10,000 nucleotides of DNA. Origin: Rheinheimera sp. Its GTDB lineage: Bacteria > Pseudomonadota > Gammaproteobacteria > Enterobacterales > Alteromonadaceae. This document shows positions 1 through 5,331 of the stretch, one piece after another; within the stretch, counting starts at the first letter, position 1; the number at the start of each line of letters is the position of its first letter. The stretch lies in the NCBI RefSeq assembly GCF_020217005.1, contig NZ_JAIWOI010000300.1, positions 1 through 10,000 of the forward strand. Reading direction: 5' to 3'. The position numbers were made by a program, and so were the translations under genes. The notes below the pieces were generated by a model. That model was not told the origin of the DNA. It was given only the letters and a program-made list of their open reading frames with translations, and ran no database searches.

Positions 1-65
1 GAGCTTAGCTTGAGACCATGTAAAGTTAAATTAGATGTATCCTTTGGTATCTATAGCTTTTATCT

Positions 66-914
66 ATGGACTTTAGACAATTAAATTATTTTATTGCTGT
101 TTATGAGTCAGGCTCTGTGAGCGCTGGCGCGCGACGGCTGGGTATTAGCCAACCCACGTTATCTGCCGCAATGATTCAACTTGAAACTCAACTACAGGTT
201 TGTTTATTCAGGCGTATTCCTAAAGGAGTAGTTGCTTCAGAAGACGCTGAGCGTCTTTATGGGCATGCCTGTAATTTATTAAATCAACTACAAGCCGTAC
301 AAAATACATTTTCACCTGCGCCAGAAAGGGTGCAGTTCAAATTGGGATTGGTAAAGGCGCTTGGAGTTGAACGAATGAGCCAGCTGTTAAAGGATTTTCA
401 ACAGCAGGCAGCGAATCTTTCAGTACAACTAGAATTGGTACTTGTAGAGCCAGATGATCCCTGTGATGCAAGAATTATCAACATTAAACATTTGCGTGCA
501 GGGGAAGATTTTACACCTCTTTGGAAAGATCTATATCAATTAGCACTGCCATCCCAACATCCTTTGGTGTTAAAACCTCAGTTAACATTAAGTGATTTCC
601 ATAAGTTACCCATGATTAAACGCACCCCCTGCGAAGCCTGGTCTGTTTTATATCCGCAATTGTTGAGGCAAGGTATCAAGCCTGACATTCGTGCAGATAT
701 TCATACCATAGAGTATGCGGTTGGATTGGTAACAGCCGGAGTTGGAGCTGCTCTCGTTCCTAACTTTGACGCATTTACTCAGCGTACTGATATTGTTTTG
801 AAAAGCTTTAATGAGCTGACGCTCCCCAGGGAGTTGGGGTTAGCGAGCCCACGCTTAAGCTGCAGTCCACTGTTAAATTGTTTACGACAGTTATGCAAAC
901 AGATTGGTGAATAG
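66..914 (+). CDS. LysR-type transcriptional regulator
   Basis: This 282-residue protein is a cytoplasmic DNA-binding regulator of the LysR family. The N-terminal winged helix-turn-helix covers about residues 1-60 (SGSVSAGARRLGISQPTLSA at 16-35, followed by the usual QLE and LF positions), then a linker helix to about 85. The effector-binding domain runs from about 90 to the end and includes the family-typical segment VGLVTAGVGAALVP at 219-232. It is a little shorter than the usual 290-310 residues, but both domains look complete. The ATG at 66 begins exactly at the conserved family N-terminus (MDFRQLNYF), although no good Shine-Dalgarno sequence precedes it. No divergent target gene is visible in the 65 bases upstream, so its regulon is unknown. 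It lies in the inferred integrated element. Family assignment is secure; the ligand cannot be told. Confidence 0.93.
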   Translation: MDFRQLNYFIAVYESGSVSAGARRLGISQPTLSAAMIQLETQLQVCLFRRIPKGVVASEDAERLYGHACNLLNQLQAVQNTFSPAPERVQFKLGLVKALGVERMSQLLKDFQQQAANLSVQLELVLVEPDDPCDARIINIKHLRAGEDFTPLWKDLYQLALPSQHPLVLKPQLTLSDFHKLPMIKRTPCEAWSVLYPQLLRQGIKPDIRADIHTIEYAVGLVTAGVGAALVPNFDAFTQRTDIVLKSFNELTLPRELGLASPRLSCSPLLNCLRQLCKQIGE

Positions 915-952
915 TTCTAGTTGTTGAACTCTTTGTCTGATACGACTTAATG

Positions 953-997
953 CTTACCTTTTGGAGGTATAACCCCATTGGGTAAGATATTTTTTCT
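953..997 (+). terminator. Possible terminator after the lysR gene
   Basis: The sequence CTTACC (953-958) pairs with GGTAAG (981-986), with a 22-base interior, and is followed by a T-rich run (ATTTTTTCTCTTT) from about 989. The long interior makes this weaker than a textbook hairpin. Its position between lysR and the next gene fits a terminator. Confidence 0.35.
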
Positions 998-1086
998 CTT
1001 TAGAATGTTAATGTTGTCCGCTTTTCTACGGCTTTCACTCTTTAACGGTAAATTGAGCCACCAAAAGAGAATTTGGGAAATCGATA

Positions 1087-1536
1087 ATGAAGACTACACC
1101 CCGGCACAAAAATTCAGATGACTCTGTATTATCAAGGTATGAAAATATTATTCAGAGTATGGAGCAGAGTGTTGCAAGCAATAGCGAAAATTACCGGGCC
1201 TGGTGCGTTACTGTCGTAGCTGCGATTTTGCTCGGTGCAGTTTACAACAATCAACTAACTTATACTTTTGTTGCAGTCCTGCCTGTTTTTTTAAGCGCTT
1301 TAATGGATGGTTACTATGTTGCACTGAGAGTGATACTTAAGCAGTACCAGAAATCCAGAGCAACTCCTGATGAGTGGGAGCTCAAAGATGTTGCCAATGA
1401 GCTAAGTAGTGCCATGTCCAGGGTCAAAATTCTGCAACTAGACAATTTGGCGGCACCCGCAATAAGACGATTTTATTCCCCAATACTCGTACTTCTGGTG
1501 CTCTGTCAGATAACAGCTTTCTTTAATGGTGAATGA
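1087..1536 (+). CDS. Small three-helix membrane protein, possible defence-associated type
   Basis: This 149-residue protein has no assigned function. A polar, probably helical N-terminus (about 12-36) is followed by two closely spaced hydrophobic segments (about 39-53 and 58-73), the motif MDGYYVALR at 73-81, a charged cytoplasmic-type stretch (about 82-125), and a third hydrophobic segment at 129-146. The layout YRAW-(TM)-short loop-(TM)-D-x-YY resembles small membrane proteins that I recall next to TIR-like (DUF1863) genes in accessory regions. That resemblance is from memory and unverified, and no TIR partner is present here. The start is the ATG at 1087 with a weak GGGAAA upstream. The gene ends 13 bases before the convergent tetR gene and lies in the inferred integrated element. 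Confidence 0.7.
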   Translation: MKTTPRHKNSDDSVLSRYENIIQSMEQSVASNSENYRAWCVTVVAAILLGAVYNNQLTYTFVAVLPVFLSALMDGYYVALRVILKQYQKSRATPDEWELKDVANELSSAMSRVKILQLDNLAAPAIRRFYSPILVLLVLCQITAFFNGE

Positions 1537-1549
1537 GACAGCTGGGTTA

Positions 1550-2140
1550 TTACGCTTTACAGCCTGAATTAACACCTTTTAAAAACATGGTTTCCATACT
1601 ACAGAGTATTTCGGATTCTGCTATCCGACCGACTCGTGCTGAATTTATGAGAGCCAGCAACATACCGATAAATACCTCACTCATGGCGGCTGCACTTACG
1701 TCGTTGCGGAGCGAGCCTTCGAATTTTCCTCTCAGAAAAAAACGATCAATTTTAGTTTGAAATTCTTGCCAAGAGGCTTTTCGGGTGCTCAACACTTCTT
1801 CATTTAATTCGAATCTGTGCGTTAGAAAAATAAGGAGCTCTTTATTTCTCAATAAACCCTCAGTAAGAGATTTAAAAGATTCGTGTATTACTCCGGAATC
1901 CAGATGTGCTACTTCAATAGTCATATTGAGTTGCTCTAAAGATCTGCTATACAGCAGTTCAATTAAATTATCCCGGTCTGAGCAAAAACCACACAAAATG
2001 GCTTCGCTAACACCAGTTGACTTAGCAAGTTCCTGCAGTGAGGAGAAAGGTTTATCAACCAGCGCTGATGCAGTTGCATGCAGAAGTTGATCGGGCAAGC
2101 TACCGCAGCTTGATACCGCGGATAAGAGTACATGTTTCAT
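1550..2140 (-). CDS. TetR/AcrR-family transcriptional regulator
   Basis: This 196-residue protein has the size and layout of a TetR-family repressor. The N-terminal helix-turn-helix is at about 16-65, with FSSLQELAKSTGVSEAILCGF at 32-52 matching the family pattern, though the HTH is divergent (CGFCSDRDNL where Y-x-H/Y-F-x-S/N-K-E-x-L is usual). The rest is an all-helical ligand and dimerisation domain. The start ATG (2138-2140) has GAGG five bases upstream on the minus strand. A perfect 8+1+8 dyad lies 46-62 bases upstream of the start and is the likely autoregulatory operator. No efflux pump or enzyme gene is divergent from it, so its target is unclear; palindromes further upstream share part of the operator sequence. 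It converges on the membrane-protein gene. Confidence 0.85.
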   Translation of the reverse strand: MKHVLLSAVSSCGSLPDQLLHATASALVDKPFSSLQELAKSTGVSEAILCGFCSDRDNLIELLYSRSLEQLNMTIEVAHLDSGVIHESFKSLTEGLLRNKELLIFLTHRFELNEEVLSTRKASWQEFQTKIDRFFLRGKFEGSLRNDVSAAAMSEVFIGMLLALINSARVGRIAESEILCSMETMFLKGVNSGCKA

Positions 2141-2185
2141 GTTTGCCTCACAGTCAACATCTGTTTGGGAAGTGAGGCTCTGCTT

Positions 2186-2202
2186 ATGTATTCAGAATAC
2201 AT
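2186..2202. promoter_or_regulatory. Likely TetR operator
   Basis: ATGTATTC-A-GAATACAT is a perfect 17-base dyad with 8-base arms around one central base. It sits 46 bases upstream of the TetR-family start codon. Size, symmetry and place fit an operator for that regulator. Binding is inferred. Confidence 0.65.
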
Positions 2203-2366
2203 GGTCATTTCGGCCCCAGCACTAGGGGTAAGAATAATGAAAGTAAATAAAAAAAGTGGTCTCTCAAGGTGGTAGGTTTTAAGTATATAAGGGGTATTTG
2301 AAGGTCATATTGAAGCAGGCTAGAGCCCGGTATAAATTCAGGCTTCTTTGTCATAACATAACTTAA

Positions 2367-2401
2367 AGTCTTAAGTTTCAGACTGTCCGGTATACGTTTT
2401 T
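2367..2401 (-). repeat. Palindromic repeat copy 1 (divergent) with side block
   Basis: The 18-base dyad AGTCTTAAGTTTCAGACT (2367-2384) is followed after 10 bases by CGTTTTT (2395-2401), the counterpart of the CACTTTT block in other copies. It shares TCCGGTA (2386-2392) with copy 2. The outer pair is A-T instead of the G-C found in the better copies, so the change keeps symmetry. Strand is defined by reading AAAAGTG block first, palindrome second. Confidence 0.55.
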
Positions 2402-2482
2402 GCAAAAAATCAGCTATAGATTAATCAACTCTCATCCAGTTATCTTCTGTGAGTGAGTTGGTTTTAATTTAGTTAAAATTCT

Positions 2483-2518
2483 GGTCTTACTATTCAGACC
2501 CTCCGGTAATACACTTTT
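2483..2518 (-). repeat. Palindromic repeat copy 2 with side block
   Basis: GGTCTTACTATTCAGACC (2483-2500) is followed after 11 bases by CACTTTT (2512-2518). It also shares TCCGGTA (2502-2508) with copy 1. It matches the reverse complement of copy 3 at 17 of 18 palindrome positions. Confidence 0.75.
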
Positions 2519-2601
2519 TAAGTCATTTAAAAAATAGTCTCGTTCAGGCAGCATCATTTTGTGCTTGGTAAAGCATGGCTATAAGCAGAAAAAAATAAGG
2601 G

Positions 2602-2636
2602 AAAAGTGCTGAAATTAAGGTCTGAATAGTCAGACC
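2602..2636 (+). repeat. Palindromic repeat copy 3 with side block
   Basis: AAAAGTG (2602-2608), then exactly 10 bases, then GGTCTGAATAGTCAGACC (2619-2636). The arms give a 7-base stem with a 4-base centre. It is in inverted orientation relative to copies 1 and 2, with its side block facing theirs. Confidence 0.75.
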
Positions 2637-2768
2637 TGCTTGAATTTAACATCGGCAAAAATTAATCAATACAGGACTTTTCTTTATCTGAAGTGAAAAT
2701 AAAGTTCTGTGGCGGCAAGAGATGGTTTTCGTTCTGATTGTCAAATTTTTACTGGCAGAGTTGAGCTG

Positions 2769-2786
2769 AATCTGAATATTCAGACC
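2769..2786 (+). repeat. Palindromic repeat copy 4 (outer left arm decayed)
   Basis: AATCTGAATATTCAGACC has a perfect 14-base core dyad (TCTGAATATTCAGA), but the left outer GG of the consensus is AA. The side block is not clearly recognisable, so orientation is tentative. Confidence 0.65.
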
Positions 2787-2825
2787 GCAATGAGAGGCTT
2801 GGTCAAGTTCCCTCCTCATTTTCAG

Positions 2826-2860
2826 CAAAGTGTTAAAATTATGGTCTGAATTTTCAGACC
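2826..2860 (+). repeat. Palindromic repeat copy 5 with side block
   Basis: CAAAGTG (2826-2832), exactly 10 bases, then GGTCTGAATTTTCAGACC (2843-2860). Spacing and orientation are identical to copy 3, and the intervening bases are similar (TTAAAATTAT against CTGAAATTAA). Confidence 0.75.
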
Positions 2861-2906
2861 AAGCCTGATCAAAACAATCTTAACTTGTGACCCTCGGCAT
2901 GCTTTT

Positions 2907-2929
2907 TGGCCACCTGTGTCCATGGTCAC
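2907..2929 (+). repeat. TGGYCAC pair, copy A
   Basis: TGGCCAC (2907-2913), nine bases, TGGTCAC (2923-2929). The same composite recurs at 3020-3042 with identical spacing. Its closeness to the tRNA fragment suggests binding sites for the element's integrase or excisionase. The function is inferred. Confidence 0.6.
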
Positions 2930-3019
2930 CGCGTTAATAGATCTTGGTTGATGTCCGGCTTATTGGGGTACTGACATCATTTAAAAACAGTTAGTTACCA
3001 CTTTCGTCTTTCAAGGTTA

Positions 3020-3042
3020 TGGCCACGTTTGAAAGTGGTCAC
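3020..3042 (+). repeat. TGGYCAC pair, copy B, abutting the tRNA fragment
   Basis: TGGCCAC (3020-3026), nine bases, TGGTCAC (3036-3042). Both heptamers and the 9-base gap match copy A. The last base coincides with the first base of tRNA-Asp identity, so it lies directly beside the probable crossover. It overlaps an inverted repeat (ACCACTTTC 2997-3005 / GAAAGTGGT 3031-3039). Confidence 0.6.
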
Positions 3043-3090
3043 GGCCTGTCACGCCGGGGGTCGCGGGTTCGAGTCCCGTCCGCTCCGCCA
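3042..3090 (+). pseudogene. 3' fragment of tRNA-Asp(GUC), probable attachment site (attR)
   Basis: The fragment runs from base 28 in the anticodon stem to the encoded CCA. It contains the anticodon loop CTGTCAC (3046-3052, anticodon GTC at 3048-3050), variable loop GGGTC, T-arm (3063-3079, GTTCGAGTC type), acceptor 3' strand CCGCTCC (3080-3086), discriminator G (3087) and CCA (3088-3090). The acceptor 5' strand, D-arm and start of the anticodon stem are absent: the bases upstream do not resemble a tRNA, and position 27 no longer pairs with 43. A tRNA missing its 5' half but keeping its downstream terminator is the usual mark of an element that inserted in a tRNA gene and rebuilt the intact copy at its other end. 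A simple decayed tRNA is the alternative. Confidence 0.82.
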
Positions 3091-3091
3091 T

Positions 3092-3116
3092 TTTACTGAG
3101 TCACAAATTCAGTAAA
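3092..3116 (+). repeat. Inverted repeat directly after the tRNA fragment
   Basis: TTTACTGA (3092-3099) and TCAGTAAA (3109-3116) form an 8-base stem with a 9-base loop, two bases after the CCA end. There is no T-run after it, so it may mark the 3' trailer of the original tRNA transcript more than a terminator. Confidence 0.45.
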
Positions 3117-3122
3117 CAAAAC

Positions 3123-3147
3123 AACCAGCCTTGAGCTGGTTTTTTTA
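3123..3147 (+). terminator. Rho-independent terminator of the former tRNA-Asp transcript
   Basis: AACCAGC (3123-3129) pairs with GCTGGTT (3135-3141) around a 5-base loop, and a run of seven T residues ends at 3146. It lies 33 bases after the tRNA 3' end. It could also act weakly for the converging DUF2892 gene, which stops at 3176. Confidence 0.85.
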
Positions 3148-3175
3148 CATCCATAAACTCCCTGTTTTCCGGTTT

Positions 3176-3379
3176 TTACTGCTCAGATTTTTTTGATACA
3201 GGGCAGGAGCTAATGCCTAATAAGCTGTAGAGAGGGCAAACGCCTATGATGCCTGTAAACAGAGATATTAATCCGAGCCAACCCCAAACACCAATAATCC
3301 CTGCTGCAGCTAAGCTAAGTAAGATAGAGCCAAGGCTTAGTCTGGCTATTTTATCCAGCCTACCCAGATTTTTTTGCAT
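3176..3379 (-). CDS. DUF2892 (YgaP-type) inner-membrane protein
   Basis: This 67-residue protein carries the DUF2892 / YgaP-like transmembrane domain. After MQKNLGRLDKIAR come two hydrophobic segments (about residues 13-28 and 31-45), then the characteristic GIIGVCPLYSLLGISSCP (about 43-60) with its two cysteines. In E. coli YgaP this domain is fused to a rhodanese and anchors it in the membrane; here the rhodanese is a separate gene (5332-5733). I chose the ATG at 3377-3379 because AAGGAG lies eight bases upstream; an in-frame ATG at 3421 would add 14 residues that lack family character. The gene is divergent from the persulfide dioxygenase operon and has an FNR-type box at a class II promoter position. 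Exact biochemical role is not established. Confidence 0.85.
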   Translation of the reverse strand: MQKNLGRLDKIARLSLGSILLSLAAAGIIGVWGWLGLISLFTGIIGVCPLYSLLGISSCPVSKKSEQ

Positions 3380-3431
3380 CAGTATTCTCCTTAGTGATCG
3401 GATAAAAACACAGCACATCAATTAATTCAGC

Positions 3432-3479
3432 CTTATCTAATCTAGTGAGCTCTGGAAAATGAAGTTTGACTTGCATCAA
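3432..3479 (-). promoter_or_regulatory. FNR/Anr-type class II promoter for the DUF2892 gene
   Basis: TTGAC-TTGC-ATCAA (3466-3479) matches the FNR consensus TTGAT-N4-ATCAA at 9 of 10 positions. On the minus strand a -10-like TAGATT lies at 3444-3439, giving a start near 3432 and an FNR box centred at about -40.5, close to the classical -41.5. Oxygen-responsive activation is inferred from this geometry. Confidence 0.55.
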
Positions 3480-3503
3480 AGAAAATAGTGAATCATTAAA
3501 TTT

Positions 3504-3521
3504 AATTAGATTTATCTAATT
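3504..3521. promoter_or_regulatory. AT-rich dyad operator in the divergent sulfur region
   Basis: AATTAGA-TTTA-TCTAATT is a perfect 7+4+7 inverted repeat. A further TCTAAT half occurs at 3436-3441. ArsR-family persulfide sensors (BigR, SqrR, YgaV) are known to bind AT-rich dyads before genes of this type, which makes one a candidate. No regulator gene is present in the window, so the binder is unknown. Confidence 0.5.
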
Positions 3522-3523
3522 TA

Positions 3524-3552
3524 TTTATTTCCTTTTGGTCTATGCTTATACT
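3524..3552 (+). promoter_or_regulatory. Candidate sigma70 promoter of the persulfide dioxygenase operon
   Basis: TATACT (3547-3552) matches the -10 consensus at five of six positions. With a 17-base spacer the -35 is TTTATT (3524-3529), which is poor. The AT-rich dyad sits just upstream, as expected for a promoter that needs or is blocked by a regulator. A TTGACA at 3580-3585 has no matching -10. Confidence 0.35.
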
Positions 3553-3638
3553 AAATTGGAATTTATCGGCCAAAGGCAAATTTGACAGTGCTGTATGCAA
3601 TGCTGGTCTTTTGTCGATTCAACTGTATTTAGCAATAA

Positions 3639-3655
3639 GGTAGCCGTGAGCTACC
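3639..3655 (+). promoter_or_regulatory. 5' UTR hairpin abutting the ribosome binding site
   Basis: GGTAGC (3639-3644), loop CGTGA, GCTACC (3650-3655) form a perfect 6-base stem. The next base begins AGAGGAG (3656-3662), the ribosome binding site of the persulfide dioxygenase gene. It could stabilise the message 5' end or tune initiation; there is no T-run, so it is not a terminator. Confidence 0.5.
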
Positions 3656-3668
3656 AGAGGAGTAAGGC

Positions 3669-4535
3669 ATGAGTGAGTTTCAGGTTCAGGCTTTTCTGGA
3701 TAATGATAGTGAAACCTTTAGCTATGTGGTATCGGACAACGCAACAAAGCAGGCTGTGGTGATAGATCCGGTATTGGATTTTGATTACAAATCAGGACGC
3801 ACATCCACAGCTAGTGCGGAAAAAATCCTGGCTTACATCCAGAAAAATCAGCTGATGGTGTTATGGGTCCTTGAGACTCATGCCCATGCTGATCATTTAT
3901 CTGCCGCACCATTTTTCAAACAGCAGTTGGCTGCCCAAATTGGTATTGGAGCTCAGATCAAACAGGTGCAGAGTATTTTTAAAGAAGTCTTTAACCTGGA
4001 AAAAGAGTTTTTGCCGAATGGAGCACAATTTGATCGTTTATTCGAAGATGGTGACCTGTTGCAATTGGGGGCAATGCAAATAAGAGTGATGCATACTCCT
4101 GGTCATACACCTGCAGATGTAACTTATCTAATCAACGAAAAAGCTGCTTTTGTCGGCGACACTTTATTTATGCCCGATGTAGGTACTGCACGCTGTGACT
4201 TCCCGGGCGGTAAGGCTGCCACCTTATTCGATTCAATTCAAAAGTTACTGGGGCTGGCCGAGACCACGGAAATTTATGTCTGTCACGATTATCCTACTCA
4301 GGGACGTCACCACCAATACCTGACCACTGTGGGCGAACAAAAGCAGCGCAATATTCATGTGCATAACGGTGTTACAGCCGCCGAATTTGTTGCGCGACGC
4401 GAGAGCCGTGATGCGACTTTAGATATGCCCAGGCTAATTTTACCTTCGATTCAAATCAATATCAGAGCAGGACATATGCCTCCGGCAGATGAGACAGGCA
4501 AAGTTTATTTAAAAATTCCACTGAATCAACTCTGA
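3669..4535 (+). CDS. Persulfide dioxygenase-like metallo-beta-lactamase-fold protein
   Basis: This 288-residue cytoplasmic protein belongs to the ETHE1/Blh branch of the metallo-beta-lactamase fold. The likely reaction is oxidation of glutathione persulfide by O2 to glutathione and sulfite with one iron. The metal motif THAHADHL supplies H71, H73, D75 and H76; H146 lies in HTPGH (142-146), D164 in GDTLF (163-167) and H206 in CHDYP. ETHE1-type enzymes use a 2-His-1-Asp iron site drawn from these positions. MPDVGTARCDFPGG at 168-181 is also typical. There is no DUF442 domain, unlike fused Blh proteins. AGAGGAG precedes the ATG by six bases. The downstream TauE/SafE exporter and rhodanese support a sulfide or persulfide detoxification role. 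Family is firm; substrate is inferred from motif and context. Confidence 0.9.
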   Translation: MSEFQVQAFLDNDSETFSYVVSDNATKQAVVIDPVLDFDYKSGRTSTASAEKILAYIQKNQLMVLWVLETHAHADHLSAAPFFKQQLAAQIGIGAQIKQVQSIFKEVFNLEKEFLPNGAQFDRLFEDGDLLQLGAMQIRVMHTPGHTPADVTYLINEKAAFVGDTLFMPDVGTARCDFPGGKAATLFDSIQKLLGLAETTEIYVCHDYPTQGRHHQYLTTVGEQKQRNIHVHNGVTAAEFVARRESRDATLDMPRLILPSIQINIRAGHMPPADETGKVYLKIPLNQL

Positions 4536-4561
4536 TTTTAGGCTGTGAAGCGGAGGTGTTT

Positions 4562-5314
4562 ATGATCATTCAGGCGGTAATTGGTGCTGTGCTGATAGGA
4601 ATAAGTCTGGGTATTTTTGGCTCAGGTGGCTCTATTCTGACTGTACCTGTACTGATGTATCTGGTTGAAATGCCAGTCACTATGGCCATAGCCTCATCTT
4701 TGTTGATAGTGGCTTGTATCAGCGTGTTTGGCAGCATTCCAAATATCATTCATAAGCAAGTATCCTGGCCCCATGTGCTGTTATTTGGTGTGCCTGGAAT
4801 GGCTGGTACTTATGCCGGAGCATGGCTGGGTACTCTTGTCAGCAGTGTGATTCAGCTCGCTGTTTTTGTGCTGCTGATGTTGGTCGCAGCAGTTATGATG
4901 TGGCGTGACAACAGGTCGAAACTGGGACAAGGCCAGCTCCATAAACCTAAGGTGGTACTTGATGGCATTATTGTTGGCATTATCACGGGCTTTGTTGGTG
5001 TAGGTGGAGGTTTTTTGATAGTCCCGGCTTTGGTTTTATTAGGTGGTGTTGCTATCAGTCTGGCAGTAGGAACCAGCTTGCTCATTATCGCAATGAAATC
5101 TTTTGTTGGTTTTGCCAAATATTATGCAGTGCTTACAGCCCAACAATTTACCTTTGACTGGATGGTAATTGCCATCATGGTTGCCGGGGGGGTGATCGGC
5201 AGCTTGTTAGGCCAGTGGCTGGGGCAAAAACTGCCTAAAGAGAAGCTACAAAAAGCCTTTGCGGTGTTTTTAGCAGTGATGGCCTCTGTAGTCCTGACCC
5301 AATCCGTTTTATAA
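4562..5314 (+). CDS. TauE/SafE-family sulfite/anion exporter
   Basis: This 250-residue integral inner-membrane protein is of the TauE/SafE (DUF81) family and probably exports sulfite or a related anion made by the dioxygenase encoded upstream. It shows the family's internal duplication: GIFGSGGSILTVPVLMYL near the N-terminus and GFVGVGGGFLIVPALVLL near the middle, each starting a half with about four hydrophobic helices. I chose the ATG at 4562 because GGAGG (4552-4556) lies five bases upstream; an in-frame GTG at 4556 overlaps that ribosome binding site. It starts 26 bases after the dioxygenase stop and ends 17 bases before the rhodanese gene, so one operon is likely. The transported ion is inferred from its neighbours. 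Confidence 0.9.
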   Translation: MIIQAVIGAVLIGISLGIFGSGGSILTVPVLMYLVEMPVTMAIASSLLIVACISVFGSIPNIIHKQVSWPHVLLFGVPGMAGTYAGAWLGTLVSSVIQLAVFVLLMLVAAVMMWRDNRSKLGQGQLHKPKVVLDGIIVGIITGFVGVGGGFLIVPALVLLGGVAISLAVGTSLLIIAMKSFVGFAKYYAVLTAQQFTFDWMVIAIMVAGGVIGSLLGQWLGQKLPKEKLQKAFAVFLAVMASVVLTQSVL

Positions 5315-5331
5315 GTAGTGGAGAATATCCT

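Larger units (their letters stand above)
2203..3041. other. Gene-free, repeat-rich stretch next to the tRNA-Asp fragment
   Basis: I see no convincing gene in these roughly 840 bases on either strand. The longest open frames are about 60-66 codons, begin only with TTG, lack ribosome binding sites and run through the palindromes. The stretch looks AT-rich. It holds the five-copy palindrome array (2367-2860), two TGGCCAC-N9-TGGTCAC repeats (2907-2929 and 3020-3042) and a 9-base inverted repeat (2997-3005/3031-3039). It reads as non-coding DNA at the end of an integrated element. Confidence 0.6.

Noticed and set aside
1533..1760. A 75-codon plus-strand frame whose ATG overlaps the membrane-protein stop (ATGA), suggesting coupling
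   Set aside because: It lies almost wholly antisense to the TetR C-terminal domain, which is the better supported gene, and the protein has no family character.
1785..2090. A 101-codon plus-strand frame
   Set aside because: Antisense to the TetR gene, low-complexity serine-rich translation, no ribosome binding site.
2205..2405. A 66-codon minus-strand frame in the gene-free stretch
   Set aside because: It starts only at TTG without a ribosome binding site and runs through palindrome copy 1.
2646..2828. A 60-codon minus-strand frame
   Set aside because: TTG start, no convincing product, and it crosses a palindrome copy.
2367..2860. CRISPR array or integron attC array
   Set aside because: Repeat spacing is irregular (about 74-150 bases), orientations are mixed, no cas or integron integrase gene is near, and the GTTRRRY/RYYYAAC ends of attC are missing.
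2990..3090. A complete tRNA-Asp gene
   Set aside because: The acceptor 5' strand, D-arm and base 27 of the anticodon stem are absent; the upstream bases form an unrelated inverted repeat.
3530..3668. A sigma54 (-24/-12) promoter for a FisR-controlled operon
   Set aside because: No TGGC-N8-TTGC type element is found upstream of the persulfide dioxygenase gene.
4556..4561. GTG start for the TauE/SafE exporter
   Set aside because: The GTG overlaps the GGAGG ribosome binding site that serves the ATG at 4562.
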